Shown: positions 25,838-35,084 of the stretch, piece by piece | Numbering within the stretch: position 1 is the stretch's first letter | How the letters are laid out: each line of letters begins with the position of its first letter | DNA from: Bradyrhizobium sp. URHD0069 | GTDB taxonomy: Bacteria; Pseudomonadota; Alphaproteobacteria; Rhizobiales; Xanthobacteraceae | DNA: 51,702 nt | Assembly (NCBI RefSeq): GCF_000701345.1 | Contig: NZ_JNIJ01000044.1 | Coordinates: 1 to 51,702 of the forward strand | Reading direction: 5' to 3' | Position numbers and translations under genes: made by a program | Notes under the pieces: model-generated | What the model was told of the DNA's origin: nothing | Database searches by the model: none | The model's input: only the letters and a program-made list of their open reading frames with translations

Positions 25838-26323
25838 ATGACGCTGACCAAGCCGACATTCCCCGCGCCCGATCACGATCACAAACGCTGTACTGCGGAC
25901 GCGATCGATCATGCCGAACGGGTGTGCGAGCGGCGGTCGCAGAAATTCACGCCGATCCGCCGTCAGGTGTTGCAGGCGCTGTTGTCCAGCCATCGGCCGC
26001 TGGGCGCCTATGAAGTGCTTGAAGAACTCGCGAAATCGATGCCGCGACCGGCGCCGATCACGGTCTATCGCGCACTCGACTTCCTGATCGAGAACGGCCT
26101 CGTTCACCGCATCGAAAGCCGCAATGCGTTTCTGGCCTGCGCCTATGACCATGACGCGACGGGGATGGTGGCGTTTCTGATCTGCGAGCGCTGCGGCTCG
26201 GTCGGCGAAATTCCAGCCGTGCCGGTGGCGCAAAGTCTTAATGCGGCTGCGCGCGCCACCGGCTTTGCGCCAAAGCTATCCGTGGTCGAAATCACCGGCG
26301 TCTGCGCGCATTGCCAGAAATAA
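25838..26323 (+). CDS. zur: Fur-family regulator, Zur-like
   Basis: A 161-residue metal-dependent repressor. ATG at 25838 (MTLTKPTFPAPDHDHKRCTA). The winged-helix has FTPIRRQVLQALLSSHRPLG and the recognition helix PAPITVYRALDFLIENGLVH. The C-terminal half has two C-x-x-C pairs (CERCGSVGE and CAHCQ) for the structural zinc site. The His/Asp-rich stretch CAYDHDATG and the very short C-terminus fit Zur better than Fur. Zur represses zinc uptake genes when zinc is sufficient. No znuABC genes lie here, and I could not recognise an operator in the 200 bases upstream. Subfamily assignment is moderate. Confidence 0.8.
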   Translation: MTLTKPTFPAPDHDHKRCTADAIDHAERVCERRSQKFTPIRRQVLQALLSSHRPLGAYEVLEELAKSMPRPAPITVYRALDFLIENGLVHRIESRNAFLACAYDHDATGMVAFLICERCGSVGEIPAVPVAQSLNAAARATGFAPKLSVVEITGVCAHCQK

Positions 26324-26354
26324 CAACACGGCGATGAGCCGGACACGGGGTTCC

Positions 26355-27311
26355 ATGGCTTCAGAACAATCGGTTATTCCCTCGGCCGAGCGTCCGCTCA
26401 GCCCGGGCGCCGTCGCGCTGATGCTCATGCTCTGCCTGAGCTGGGGCCTCACTCAGGTCGCGGTCAAGCTGGCGCTGCCGGACATTCCGCCGATGCTGCA
26501 GGCGACGACCCGCTCGGTCGGCGCGCTGCCGGTGCTGCTGTTGATCGCGCGGCTGCGCGGCGTGAAAATCTTTGCTGCCGACGGCACGCTTGGCGCCGGC
26601 CTGTTCGCAGGCGTGCTGTTCGGTTTCGAATTCGTGCTGATCTACGGCGGCCTGTTGTTGACGTCGGCGTCGCGCGCGGTGGTGTTTCTCTATACCGTGC
26701 CGTTCTTCGTGGCGCTCGGCTCCTACCAATTTCTCGGCGAGCGGCTGCGTGCGTCGCAATGGGGCGGGCTGGGCTTAAGCTTTGCCGGCGTCGCGCTGGC
26801 GATTGGCGTGCCCCAGGCCAATGTCGATGCCAATGTGCTGTTGGGCGACCTGATGGTCGTCGGCGGCGGCGCGCTGTGGGCGGCCACCACGCTTTTGGTC
26901 AAGGCGACCCCGCTGCGTTGGGCCCCGCCCGAAAAGGTTCTGGGTTACCAGGTGGCGGTGTCGATCCCGATACTCGGGGTTGCGGCGTGGCTTTCGGGTG
27001 AAACCCTGACCCGGGTTCCCGGGCCCTTAGCGCTGTCGCTGATGGTCTATCAGGCGGTTTGGGTGGTCGGATTGACGTTTTTGCTGTGGTTCACCCTGGT
27101 CAAGACCTATTCCGCCAGCAAATTGTCGGCCTTTACCTTTATCACCCCTTTGTTTGGCGGCGTGGCTAGCTATTTAATACTGCATGACACCCTGACGGTG
27201 GCATTCGGCGTCGCGGCACTATTGGTGATTGCGGGCCTTTACCTCGTAAATCGCCCCAGTCCGGTGGACGCGGTTCCCATTGATCCATTGCTGAATGTCA
27301 CCAAAACCTGA
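26355..27311 (+). CDS. DMT-superfamily transporter (EamA domains)
   Basis: A 318-residue membrane protein with ten predicted helices in two EamA halves. The first has LMLMLCLSWGLTQVAVKLAL and the characteristic end of half one, LLLTSASRAVVFLYTVPFFV and FLGERLRASQWGGLGLSFAG. The second has LGDLMVVGGGALWAATTLLV and ASKLSAFTFITPLFGGVASY. Members export amino acids or other metabolites; substrate unknown. The start at 26355 is 31 bases after the Zur stop, so the two may be cotranscribed; ATG at 26334 is an alternative. It ends 13 bases before the chosen ispG start. Confidence 0.88.
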   Translation: MASEQSVIPSAERPLSPGAVALMLMLCLSWGLTQVAVKLALPDIPPMLQATTRSVGALPVLLLIARLRGVKIFAADGTLGAGLFAGVLFGFEFVLIYGGLLLTSASRAVVFLYTVPFFVALGSYQFLGERLRASQWGGLGLSFAGVALAIGVPQANVDANVLLGDLMVVGGGALWAATTLLVKATPLRWAPPEKVLGYQVAVSIPILGVAAWLSGETLTRVPGPLALSLMVYQAVWVVGLTFLLWFTLVKTYSASKLSAFTFITPLFGGVASYLILHDTLTVAFGVAALLVIAGLYLVNRPSPVDAVPIDPLLNVTKT

Positions 27312-27324
27312 TATCCGAGACCTC

Positions 27325-28602
27325 ATGAACAAGCTCGAAAAGCCGTTGCCAAACGACGTCGCCGGCCCCAAGGCCCGGCATGGAACCACAGAGGTCATGG
27401 TCGGCAATGTCGCCGTCGGCGGGGGTGCGCCGATCGTCGTGCAGTCGATGACCAATACCGACACCGCCGACGTCGCCGGCACGGTGGCGCAGATCGCAGC
27501 GCTGTCGCGCGCCGGTTCGGAACTGGTGCGGATTACGGTCGACCGCGACGAAGCCGCCGCCGCGGTGCCGCATATCCGCGATGCCCTGCGCAAGCGCGGC
27601 ATCACCACGCCGTTGATCGGCGATTTCCATTACATCGGCCATAAGCTTTTGGCGGAGCATCCGGCCTGTGCCGAGGCGCTCGATAAATACCGCATCAATC
27701 CCGGCAATGTCGGCTTCAAGAACAAGCGCGACAGCCAGTTCACCGACATCGTCGAGATCGCGATTCGGAACAACAAGCCGGTGCGCATCGGCGCCAACTG
27801 GGGTTCGCTCGATCAGGAGCTGCTCACCAAGCTGATGGAAGATAACGCCAAGTCTCCCGAGCCGCTCGATGCGCGTGCGGTGACGCGCGAGGCGATGGTG
27901 CAGTCGGCGCTGCTGTCAGCCGCGCGCGCCGAAGAGATCGGGCTGGCAAAGAACCGGATGATCCTGTCGGCCAAAGTGTCGGCGGTGCAGGACCTGATCG
28001 CGGTCTACAGGGAACTCGCGGCGCGGTCGGATTATGCGATCCATCTCGGCCTCACCGAGGCCGGCATGGGATCGAAGGGCATCGTGGCGTCATCGGCCGC
28101 GCTCGGCATTCTCCTGCAGGACGGTATCGGCGACACCATCCGGATTTCGCTGACGCCCGAGCCCGGCGGCGATCGCACGCTCGAGGTGCAGGTCGCGCAG
28201 GAACTGCTGCAGACCATGGGCTTCCGCACCTTCGTGCCGCTGGTCGCGGCATGCCCGGGCTGCGGCCGCACCACCTCGACCACATTCCAGGAACTGGCGC
28301 GCAGCATCCAGGATTTCATCCGCGACGAGATGCCGGCCTGGAAGACGCAATATCCCGGTGTGGAGGCGCTGAACGTTGCGGTGATGGGCTGCATCGTCAA
28401 CGGCCCCGGCGAATCCAAGCATGCCAATATCGGCATCTCGCTGCCCGGCACCGGCGAAGCGCCGGCCGCTCCGGTGTTCGTCGACGGCAAGAAATTCCGC
28501 ACCCTGCGCGGCCCAACGATCGCCGCCGACTTCAAGGCGCTGGTGATCGACTATATCGACCAGCGCTACGGCACCGGCGCTAAGCCCACGGCGGCGGAGT
28601 AG
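27325..28602 (+). CDS. ispG: 4-hydroxy-3-methylbut-2-en-1-yl diphosphate synthase
   Basis: A 425-residue [4Fe-4S] enzyme of the MEP pathway that converts methylerythritol cyclodiphosphate to HMBPP. N-terminal TIM barrel: VMVGNVAVGGGAPIVVQSMT, GSELVRITVDRDEAA, LIGDFHYIGHKLL, YRINPGNVGFKNKRD. The C-terminal reductase-like domain carries the cluster cysteines Cys 310 and Cys 313 (ACPGCGRTT) and Cys 356 (MGCIVNGPGE). Start 27325 (MNKLEKPLPNDV) matches related proteins; ATG at 27295 would overlap the transporter gene. With ispA further along, this is the second isoprenoid gene in the window. Confidence 0.95.
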   Translation: MNKLEKPLPNDVAGPKARHGTTEVMVGNVAVGGGAPIVVQSMTNTDTADVAGTVAQIAALSRAGSELVRITVDRDEAAAAVPHIRDALRKRGITTPLIGDFHYIGHKLLAEHPACAEALDKYRINPGNVGFKNKRDSQFTDIVEIAIRNNKPVRIGANWGSLDQELLTKLMEDNAKSPEPLDARAVTREAMVQSALLSAARAEEIGLAKNRMILSAKVSAVQDLIAVYRELAARSDYAIHLGLTEAGMGSKGIVASSAALGILLQDGIGDTIRISLTPEPGGDRTLEVQVAQELLQTMGFRTFVPLVAACPGCGRTTSTTFQELARSIQDFIRDEMPAWKTQYPGVEALNVAVMGCIVNGPGESKHANIGISLPGTGEAPAAPVFVDGKKFRTLRGPTIAADFKALVIDYIDQRYGTGAKPTAAE

Positions 28603-28626
28603 GGGAACGCGGGCGTCCCCCTCCCA

Positions 28627-28696
28627 CGTCGTCCCGGCCAAGCCAACGGGTCCGGCCTTCGGCCGGCCCGATGACAGGCTCCGCGCGAGCCGGGAC
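28627..28696. repeat. Short palindromic repeat with inner module
   Basis: Outer arms CGTCGTCCCGGC and GAGCCGGGAC form an inverted repeat. The inside is the ~42-bp module CCAACGGGTCCGGCCTTCGG...GACAGGCTCCGCG (28643-28685), whose own hairpin here is CCGGCCTTCGGCCGG. It lies between convergent ispG and the antiporter gene and may serve as a terminator. Confidence 0.8.
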
Positions 28697-28765
28697 CAAG
28701 TCACCGAGTTTTATTGTTTTATAAGACGGTCGCGGGGTTTGCCGGACGGCCATGCAGGCGTTTTC

Positions 28766-30382
28766 TCACAGCGGCGCGCTGCGATGTTCGCGGTTGGCGA
28801 GGCTTGCTTCCTCGAGATCGAGATCGCGTTCGATCCGCCGCCTGGTCTCGTCGGTGATCTTGCCGTTGCGCAGCAGGACGTGGATGTATTTGCGCTCCGC
28901 CGATATCAATTCCCGCGTCAGCGCTATCCCGGTCGCCGAAACGTCGTGCGCATCGGGATCGAGCGAATCAGGCAGCTGATTGATGCGGATCTCATGCCGC
29001 GCGCGTAACAGCTTCACCACCTCATCCGACAATTCGCGGTCATCGGTTATGGCGTCGAGCGACTTAAGTGCGACGCCGAGCGCCTCGCGCCGCGCCGCGA
29101 TCTCAGCCTCGTGCTCCGCCCGATGCTCGTCGCGACCGGCTTGCGCGACGCCGAGCCACCGGACCACCAGCGGCAACCCAAGCCCAAGCCCCACCAGCGT
29201 GATGAAAATGACGCCGAAAGAGACGAACAGGATCAGGTCGCGGTAGGGAAAGCCCTCGCCGCTCGGAAGCGCGAATGGCAGTGCCAGCGCCGCGGCCAGC
29301 GATACCGCGCCGCGCACGCCGGTGAAGGCGACCACGAACGTCCATTGCCATGGTGGCGACCGGTCACGTTCGCGCAGGCGCTTGCTCAATACGCGCGGCA
29401 GGTATACGGCGGGATAAACCCAGGCGAACCGGGCGACGATGACCATCACCGCCACCAGCGCGGTTGCCGACAGAATGTCGTCCAGCGGGAACGCTTTCGA
29501 TTTCTCGAACAGCGATCGCATCTGGAATCCGGTCAGCAGGAACAGCAGGCCCTCGATCAGATAGATCACGAGGTCCCAAAAGAAGATGCCCTGCAGGCGC
29601 GTCGCGGAAGAGATCAATAGCGGTCCGTTCCAGCTCATATAGAGCCCGCAGGTGACGGTCGCGATCACGCCAGAGCCGCCGACATGCTCAGGCACCCAGA
29701 AGGCGATATAGGGCGTGATCAGCGACAGCGTGATCTCGATCTGCGGGTCGCGCGCCCGGTGGCGCATCCGCAGGATCAGCCAGCCCACGGCCGCGCCGAA
29801 CAGTACCTCGCCGGCAACGATGAGGACGAACGTCCCGGCCGCTTGCGGCAGTGAAAACATGCCGGTTGAAATCGCCGCCACCGCGAAGCGATAGAGGATC
29901 AGCGCGGTGGCGTCGTTCGCCAAGCCCTCGCCCTCGAGCACGACCAGGATGCGGCGCGGCAGCCCGAGCTTGCGCGCGATCGCCAGCGGCGCCACCACGT
30001 CCGGCGGCGCGACAATGGCGCCGAGCAGGAAGCCGACGTTCCACGGCAGTCCGATCAGATAATGCGTCGCGGCGGCGACCGCGAACGCTGTAAAAATCAC
30101 GGAGCCGACCGACAACAGGATGATGGGGCGCAGGTAAAGTTTGAATTCGCGCCAGCTCATCGCGACGCTCGCCGAATAGATCAGCGGCGGCAAGACCATC
30201 AGCAGCACCAGTTCCGGCGGTAACTCCAGCGACGGTATCCCCGGCACGAAGGCCAGCAGGATACCGCTCAGCAGCAGCAGGATTGCGGGCGCGATGTTGG
30301 TCCGCCGCGCCAGCAGCGCGGTACCCGCCAGCACCGCCAGCAGAATCAAAAATATCTGGAATTTGGCTTCCACGCTGTCCAC
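28766..30382 (-). CDS. CPA1-family Na+/H+ antiporter
   Basis: A 538-residue membrane protein with about 12 helices. It contains the CPA1 signatures: GAIVAPPDVVAPLAIARKLG with Asp 128, and LEGEGLANDATALILYRF with the Asn 156-Asp 157 pair of electroneutral exchangers. Also GGSGVIATVTCGLYMSW and FTGVRGAVSLAAALALP. The C-terminal 110 residues are soluble and charged (RDEHRAEHEAEIAARREALG, LTRELISAERKYIHVLLRNG, KITDETRRRIERDLDLEEAS), a regulatory tail as in bacterial NhaP/YjcE-type proteins. It exchanges cytoplasmic Na+ or K+ for protons for pH and salt balance. Single gene. Confidence 0.92.
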   Translation of the reverse strand: MDSVEAKFQIFLILLAVLAGTALLARRTNIAPAILLLLSGILLAFVPGIPSLELPPELVLLMVLPPLIYSASVAMSWREFKLYLRPIILLSVGSVIFTAFAVAAATHYLIGLPWNVGFLLGAIVAPPDVVAPLAIARKLGLPRRILVVLEGEGLANDATALILYRFAVAAISTGMFSLPQAAGTFVLIVAGEVLFGAAVGWLILRMRHRARDPQIEITLSLITPYIAFWVPEHVGGSGVIATVTCGLYMSWNGPLLISSATRLQGIFFWDLVIYLIEGLLFLLTGFQMRSLFEKSKAFPLDDILSATALVAVMVIVARFAWVYPAVYLPRVLSKRLRERDRSPPWQWTFVVAFTGVRGAVSLAAALALPFALPSGEGFPYRDLILFVSFGVIFITLVGLGLGLPLVVRWLGVAQAGRDEHRAEHEAEIAARREALGVALKSLDAITDDRELSDEVVKLLRARHEIRINQLPDSLDPDAHDVSATGIALTRELISAERKYIHVLLRNGKITDETRRRIERDLDLEEASLANREHRSAPL

Positions 30383-30571
30383 GCTGTCCGATTCCTGTGT
30401 CGGGTCAATTTGCCCAGACCTGCGGCTTCGTCAATGCCGCGGAATCGGTGTGGCTCTTCCCTACAAATGGCTCAAGCGCTTCAAGCGACGTGGAGACCGG
30501 TTCGCGTCGACAAACGCGGCAAATCAAAAATCCAGAGCCCCCGTTTCGATTCGATCGAAACGGAAAAGGCG

Positions 30572-30946
30572 CTAGTCCCTCAAATCGTAGCGGTAAGATT
30601 TGGAGACGATCTGCCACCCGTCGGCGAGCTTCATCGCCACCAGATAGTCGGTGAAGTAGCGCGGCGGCAATTGGCAGCGCACCTTGATGAACGCGGTGGC
30701 ATCGTCGGAGCGGTCGATGGTCACGATGAAATCCTCGCGCGGCTTGCCCTCGGCCTTGGCGGACGGTCGCTTTCTCACGCGATCCAGCCAATCGGGCACG
30801 GTGAGGACTTGCAGCTCGCCCCTTTCCAGCCAGCGCAGATCGGCGGAAGGATGGAACATGGCGCCGAGCTTGTCGGCATCGCCTTCGTACAGACCGTCGA
30901 AGTAGTTGTTGACCACGGCCTCGACGGTGGATCGGTCATGACTCAC
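30572..30946 (-). CDS. NTF2-like (SnoaL / lumazine-binding-2 type) protein
   Basis: A 124-residue protein with a cone-shaped NTF2-like fold: helix TVEAVVNNYFDGLYEGDADK, LGAMFHPSADLRW, a middle helix (WLDRVRKRPSAKAEG), then three strands (DFIVTIDRSDDATAFIKVRC, YFTDYLVAMKLADGWQIVSK). This resembles the Lumazine_bd_2/SnoaL-like families, which range from small enzymes to ligand-binding proteins; no catalytic residues can be assigned. The start is GTG at 30946 because AGGGAG stands eight bases before it; an ATG at 30976 lacks a good site. Cytoplasmic, single gene. Confidence 0.75.
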   Translation of the reverse strand: MSHDRSTVEAVVNNYFDGLYEGDADKLGAMFHPSADLRWLERGELQVLTVPDWLDRVRKRPSAKAEGKPREDFIVTIDRSDDATAFIKVRCQLPPRYFTDYLVAMKLADGWQIVSKSYRYDLRD

Positions 30947-31284
30947 GGTTGATGCTCCCTGCTGGCTAAGATTCATCCGGCTCGAATTAAGCCATGAACT
31001 GATGAATAGCGCCACCGGGCTTCCATCAGGCGGGCAAGGAGGCATTTGGGACAAATCTGAGAGAGGCGAGCGTTAGGGGGCCGGACAGTGCTTGTGTGGC
31101 GCGGTTCAATATGCGGTGGCGGACGAATTCCTTTTCGCACGCGCCCCAAGCCCCTCTTATCGAGCCTCCTGAATTGAGGCCGCGGACCACTTCGCGGTCC
31201 GTGATCTGGCTCACAAGGCTTGGCGAAGGCTTCTGATAGACAGGGTCTCGTGCTACGAAGCCATAGGTCGGGGGGAATGTCGTG

Positions 31285-33111
31285 ATGAAATCGCCTGGAT
31301 TTGTAAAAAAATTGCATCGATTTTTCCTCGTTGCCGCGCTGTTGCTGGTATGCCAGCCGGCCTGGGCCGAAAAGCGCGTCGCCCTGGTGCTCAGCAACTC
31401 CGCCTATCAAAACGTGGCCCGGCTTCCCAATCCCGTTAATGACGGCACGGTGATCGCGGCAACGCTCAAGAAAGCCGGCTTCGACGTCGTCGATTCACGC
31501 CAGGACCTTCCGGCGGCCGAGACGCGCCGCGCCCTGCGCGACTTTGCCGACCGCGCGCGCGATGCCGACATCGCCCTGGTCTATTACGCCGGCCACGGCA
31601 TCGAGGTGGACGGTACGAACTACCTGATCCCGATAGACGCCAGACTGGAACGCGACACCGACGTCTATGACGAGGCATTTTCGCTGGACCGCGTGCTGCT
31701 GGCGATCGAGCCGGCGAAGCACTTGCGGCTGGTGATCCTCGATGCCTGCCGGGACAATCCGTTTGCCAAGAGCATGAAACGGACCGTCGCATCGCGCGCG
31801 ATCGGGCAGGGCCTCGCCAAGGTCGAGCCGACCAGTCCGAACATGCTGATCGCCTATTCCGCCAAGGCCGGCTCGACGGCGCTGGATGGCGACAGCAAGA
31901 ACAGCCCGTTCACGATCGCGCTCGCGAAGCATTTGACGACGCCAGGGCTCGATGTACGCCGGGCGTTCGGCTTCGTACGCGACGAGGTGCTGAAAAACAC
32001 CAGCAACCGGCAGGAGCCCTTTGTCTATGGTTCGCTCGGCGGTGAGGACGTGCCGTTGGTGCCTGCGGCGTCTGTGCCGTCCGCGCCGGCGTCCAATGCC
32101 CAGGCTGAAGCCCGTCGGGACTACGAACTGGCACTGCAGATCGGCCACAAGGATGCCATGAATGCCTTCCTCGCGCAGTATCCGGATGGCTTTTACGCAA
32201 ACCTGGCCCGGATTCAGCTCGCCAAGATCGCCGCAGAGGAGACGCGCGTCGCGGCGACCGAAAAGGCGCGGCTGGCCGAACAGGAGCGCGCACGGCTAGC
32301 TGCCGAGGGCGCACAAAAGCCGCAGCAATTGAAGGCCGAGGCGGACGTGAAAGCGACGGAGCAGGCCCGTATCGCCGCCGAAAAAGCCAAGCAGGTCGTG
32401 CAGGAGCAAGCCGCCGAGGCCGAACGGAAGCGCGTGGCAACCGAGGCGTCCGCAACCGACAAAGCTGCCGAGACCAAGGTCGCCGATAATTCGCCCGCAA
32501 GCAGGGCTGCCGCGGGCGCATCGGCGCCTGAGAAGGCCCAAGGTGAGAAAGGGACGAACCTTGCCGCCCTGAGCGCCGGGCCGCCGCCGGTCGATATCGC
32601 AAAATCGGTGCAGACCGAGCTGCGCCGCGTCGGCTGTCTGACCAATGCGGCCGATGGTCAATGGGACGCAGCGTCGCGACGCTCGCTGGCGCTGTTCAAC
32701 CGGCACGCCGGGACCAAACTCGACGTCAAGCTTGCCAGCATCGACGCGCTTGACACGATCAAGCTCAAGCCGTCGCGGGTCTGTCCGCTGACCTGCGAGC
32801 ACGGCTTCAAAGTCGACGGCGAGCGCTGCAGCAGAATCGTGTGCGCGGAAGGATTGGTCCTCAACGGCGACAATGAATGCGAGAAGCGGCGCGCAAAAAC
32901 GCCGACCGCAAAGCGTGATCGGGGAGAGCGTCCGGTTCGTGAGCGGCCCAAGTTCGACGCTAGCGTGGCCAGGCCGCAGGCATCGGGCCAGATCGTGTGC
33001 GACCGCGGCGGCTGCCGCCCAATCGCCCGGGGATGTCGTCTTGAGTTCAGAACGACCGCGCAGGGCGGGCCCTATGAGGGCGGCGGCGGTAACGTGCAGA
33101 TCTGCAATTGA
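31285..33111 (+). CDS. Secreted caspase-fold (peptidase C14) protein with coiled coil and C-terminal binding region
   Basis: A 608-residue protein. ATG at 31285 with GGGGGA before it (a GTG directly precedes it). Residues 1-28 are a signal peptide (ending QPAWA). Residues 29-250 are a caspase-like domain: RVALVLSNSAYQNVARLPNP, the catalytic His 104 in VYYAGHGIEV and Cys 155 in LVILDACRDNPF. After a Pro/Ala linker comes a short TPR-like region, then an Ala/Glu/Lys-rich coiled coil (about 330-400). A segment resembling peptidoglycan-binding domain 1 follows (VQTELRRVGCLTNAADGQWD, AASRRSLALFNRH). The end is Cys-rich (CPLTCEHGFKVDGERCSRIV). Such orthocaspases cleave after Lys/Arg; target unknown. 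Export argues against a cytoplasmic suicide role. Confidence 0.85.
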   Translation: MKSPGFVKKLHRFFLVAALLLVCQPAWAEKRVALVLSNSAYQNVARLPNPVNDGTVIAATLKKAGFDVVDSRQDLPAAETRRALRDFADRARDADIALVYYAGHGIEVDGTNYLIPIDARLERDTDVYDEAFSLDRVLLAIEPAKHLRLVILDACRDNPFAKSMKRTVASRAIGQGLAKVEPTSPNMLIAYSAKAGSTALDGDSKNSPFTIALAKHLTTPGLDVRRAFGFVRDEVLKNTSNRQEPFVYGSLGGEDVPLVPAASVPSAPASNAQAEARRDYELALQIGHKDAMNAFLAQYPDGFYANLARIQLAKIAAEETRVAATEKARLAEQERARLAAEGAQKPQQLKAEADVKATEQARIAAEKAKQVVQEQAAEAERKRVATEASATDKAAETKVADNSPASRAAAGASAPEKAQGEKGTNLAALSAGPPPVDIAKSVQTELRRVGCLTNAADGQWDAASRRSLALFNRHAGTKLDVKLASIDALDTIKLKPSRVCPLTCEHGFKVDGERCSRIVCAEGLVLNGDNECEKRRAKTPTAKRDRGERPVRERPKFDASVARPQASGQIVCDRGGCRPIARGCRLEFRTTAQGGPYEGGGGNVQICN

Positions 33112-33137
33112 GCGGAGGCCGCTGAGCCGGTCCTCGC

Positions 33138-33253
33138 GGTCATTGCGAGCCAACGGGTCGCGCGAATGCGCCCGACGACAGGCTCCGCGAAGCAATCCAG
33201 GAGGCGCGAAACAAGAACGGGATTGCTTCGTCGCTTACGCTCCTCGCAGTGAC
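33138..33253. repeat. Family B palindromic repeat with inner module
   Basis: Second copy of the type seen at 19590: left GTCATTGCGAGC, right TCCTCGCAGTGAC. The module at 33149-33188 is slightly shorter (GCGCGAATGCGCCCGACGAC). Lies between two convergent genes. Confidence 0.85.
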
Positions 33254-33279
33254 CAGCTCTTTGAAGGGTTGGAGTTTGG

Positions 33280-33965
33280 TTAAATCGCGCCTGCGGCGAT
33301 ATTGACCATCAAGGCGAGCAGCGCGGTATTGAACACAAAGGATATGATGCCGTGCGCAGTGGCGGTGCGGCGGATGGTCTTATCCGTGATGCCGACGTCG
33401 GAGACCTGCGCGGTCATGCCGATCACGAACGAGAAATACACAAAGTCCCAATAGTCGGGATTCTCGTTCGCGTCGCCGCGGGGAAACTGCAAGCCCCCCG
33501 CTTTGGCGCCGCGGTAATAATCATGAGCGTAATGCAGCGCGAAGGTGGTGTGGACCGCGGCCCACGACAGCGCGATCGTCACGGTCGCCAGCGTCATTTG
33601 CGGCACGCTGCGCCGCGATGCGCCGAGTTCGAACACGATCGCGGCGATGCTGGCAAAGGCGCCAAGCGCAGTCACCAGCAAAATCAGAAAGCGGCCATCG
33701 TCCTGCAGCACCGCGTTACGCCGGATATGTGCAAGCCGCTGCGAAACATCATGACGTATGCGAGGGCCAAATACAGCGTAACGAAAATGTCCCAGCTGAT
33801 CAAAAGGCGCGTTGCTAGCCGCAGCGAGCCGGGCAGCAGGAAAAACGCGAGGATGCCGATCACGATCGAGAAAAACGTGCGCGGTCGCGCATAGACCAAG
33901 CGGACCGGCCTCGACATCTTCCGGAAGCGAAGCAGAACGGGATCGTCGGCTTCCTTGCCCGTCAT
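33280..33965 (-). pseudogene. DUF1345 family membrane protein, frameshifted
   Basis: The N-terminal part reads from ATG 33965 (MTGKEADDPVLLRFRKMSRP) through two membrane helices (TFFSIVIGILAFFLLPGS; LLISWDIFVTLYLALAYVMM). It then goes out of frame at FRSGLHIS. The C-terminal part continues in the next frame from HIRRNAVLQDDGRFLILLVT to the stop at 33280, with three more helices and the DUF1345 hallmark NPDYWDFVYFSFVIGMTAQV then SDVGITDKTIRR. Restoring one base near 33733-33740 gives a normal protein of about 228 residues. Either a real mutation or a sequence error. DUF1345 proteins are predicted inner-membrane proteins of unknown function. Confidence 0.75.
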
Positions 33966-33974
33966 CGGCCTTCT

Positions 33975-34901
33975 TCAACTGTTGCGTTCGGAGACAAATC
34001 TCGCGGCGGCGCGCAGCACGTCGCCCTTGGCGCCGAAGATCGAGAGCGCCGAATCGGCGCGCGCCAGCAGATCGCGCACGCGCTGCTTGGCGCCATCGAT
34101 CCCGAGCTGGGTGACAAATGTGGTCTTACCCAAGGCCGCGTCCTGGCCAGTCTGCTTGCCAAGTGCGGCGGCGTCGCCCTCGACGTCGAGCAGATCGTCG
34201 GCGATCTGGAAGGCTTCGCCGAGCGCGCGGCCGTAGTCGTCGAGCGCCTGATATTGCTTTTGCGAGGACTGGCCGAGAATCGCGCCGGCAATGCAGCCAT
34301 AGCGCAACAACGCGCCGGTCTTCATCTGCTGCAGCCGCGCGACGTCGACCGGCTCGCGGTCGCCGAACCGGCCCTCGCCGGCGAGATCAAGCATCTGGCC
34401 GCCAGCCATGCCGCCGACCCCTGAGGCCCGCGCCAGCGCGCGCGTCAGCAGAAGGCGCACGTTGGCGTCGCTGTGAATTTCATCGTGGGTGATGATGTCG
34501 AAGGCAAGCGTCAGCAAGGCGTCGCCGGCGAGGATCGCGGTGGCATCGTCATAGACCTTGTGAAGCGTTGGCCGGCCGCGGCGCAAATCGCTGTTGTCCA
34601 TCGCCGGCAGATCGTCATGGATCAGCGAATAGCAGTGGATGCATTCGAGCGCGGCGCCGGCCAGCAGAGCGGCCTCGCGTGGGACGCCGAACACCGCCGA
34701 GCTCTCGACCACGAGAAACGGTCGCAGTCGTTTGCCCCCATCGAGGCTCGAATAGCGCATCGCCTCGATCAGCCGTTTCGGCCGCGCGATCTCGTCGGGC
34801 AATAGCGCGTCCGACAAAAGCTTGCCAAGGAGGGCTTCGGTGTCCTCCGCGGTCTGGTCCAGTCGTTTCGCAAAAGCGGATATAGCAGTGCCGGTCGTCA
34901 T
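33975..34901 (-). CDS. ispA: Farnesyl/geranyl diphosphate synthase (polyprenyl synthetase family)
   Basis: A 308-residue all-helical prenyltransferase that condenses isopentenyl diphosphate with allylic diphosphates. First Asp-rich motif DDLPAMD (Asp 96, 97, 102) with two residues inserted as in bacterial FPP synthases, RRGRPTLH next to it; second motif QIADDLLDVEGD (Asp 235, 236, 239). GGKRLRPFLV near the start and GKTTFVTQLG near the end complete the set. ATG at 34901 (MTTGTAISAFAKRLDQTAED) fits the family; the frame is open to 34934. Chain length cannot be fixed from sequence alone; C15 is most likely. Divergent from mtgA. Confidence 0.92.
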   Translation of the reverse strand: MTTGTAISAFAKRLDQTAEDTEALLGKLLSDALLPDEIARPKRLIEAMRYSSLDGGKRLRPFLVVESSAVFGVPREAALLAGAALECIHCYSLIHDDLPAMDNSDLRRGRPTLHKVYDDATAILAGDALLTLAFDIITHDEIHSDANVRLLLTRALARASGVGGMAGGQMLDLAGEGRFGDREPVDVARLQQMKTGALLRYGCIAGAILGQSSQKQYQALDDYGRALGEAFQIADDLLDVEGDAAALGKQTGQDAALGKTTFVTQLGIDGAKQRVRDLLARADSALSIFGAKGDVLRAAARFVSERNS

Positions 34902-35084
34902 CAAAAACAGCTCCAGATCGAGTCGGCCGGACAATCGTTGATGGCACCGGCTTCGTCAATTCCGGCCCCTCGGTTCGCAGCGCCTTAAAAGCGCTGGAAA
35001 AACCGGGAAATATCAGAGACATATCATTCGAAGCGACCAATTTGCCCGCCCCGCGCCTGCTGACTTGAACCAGAAACGTAGAAT

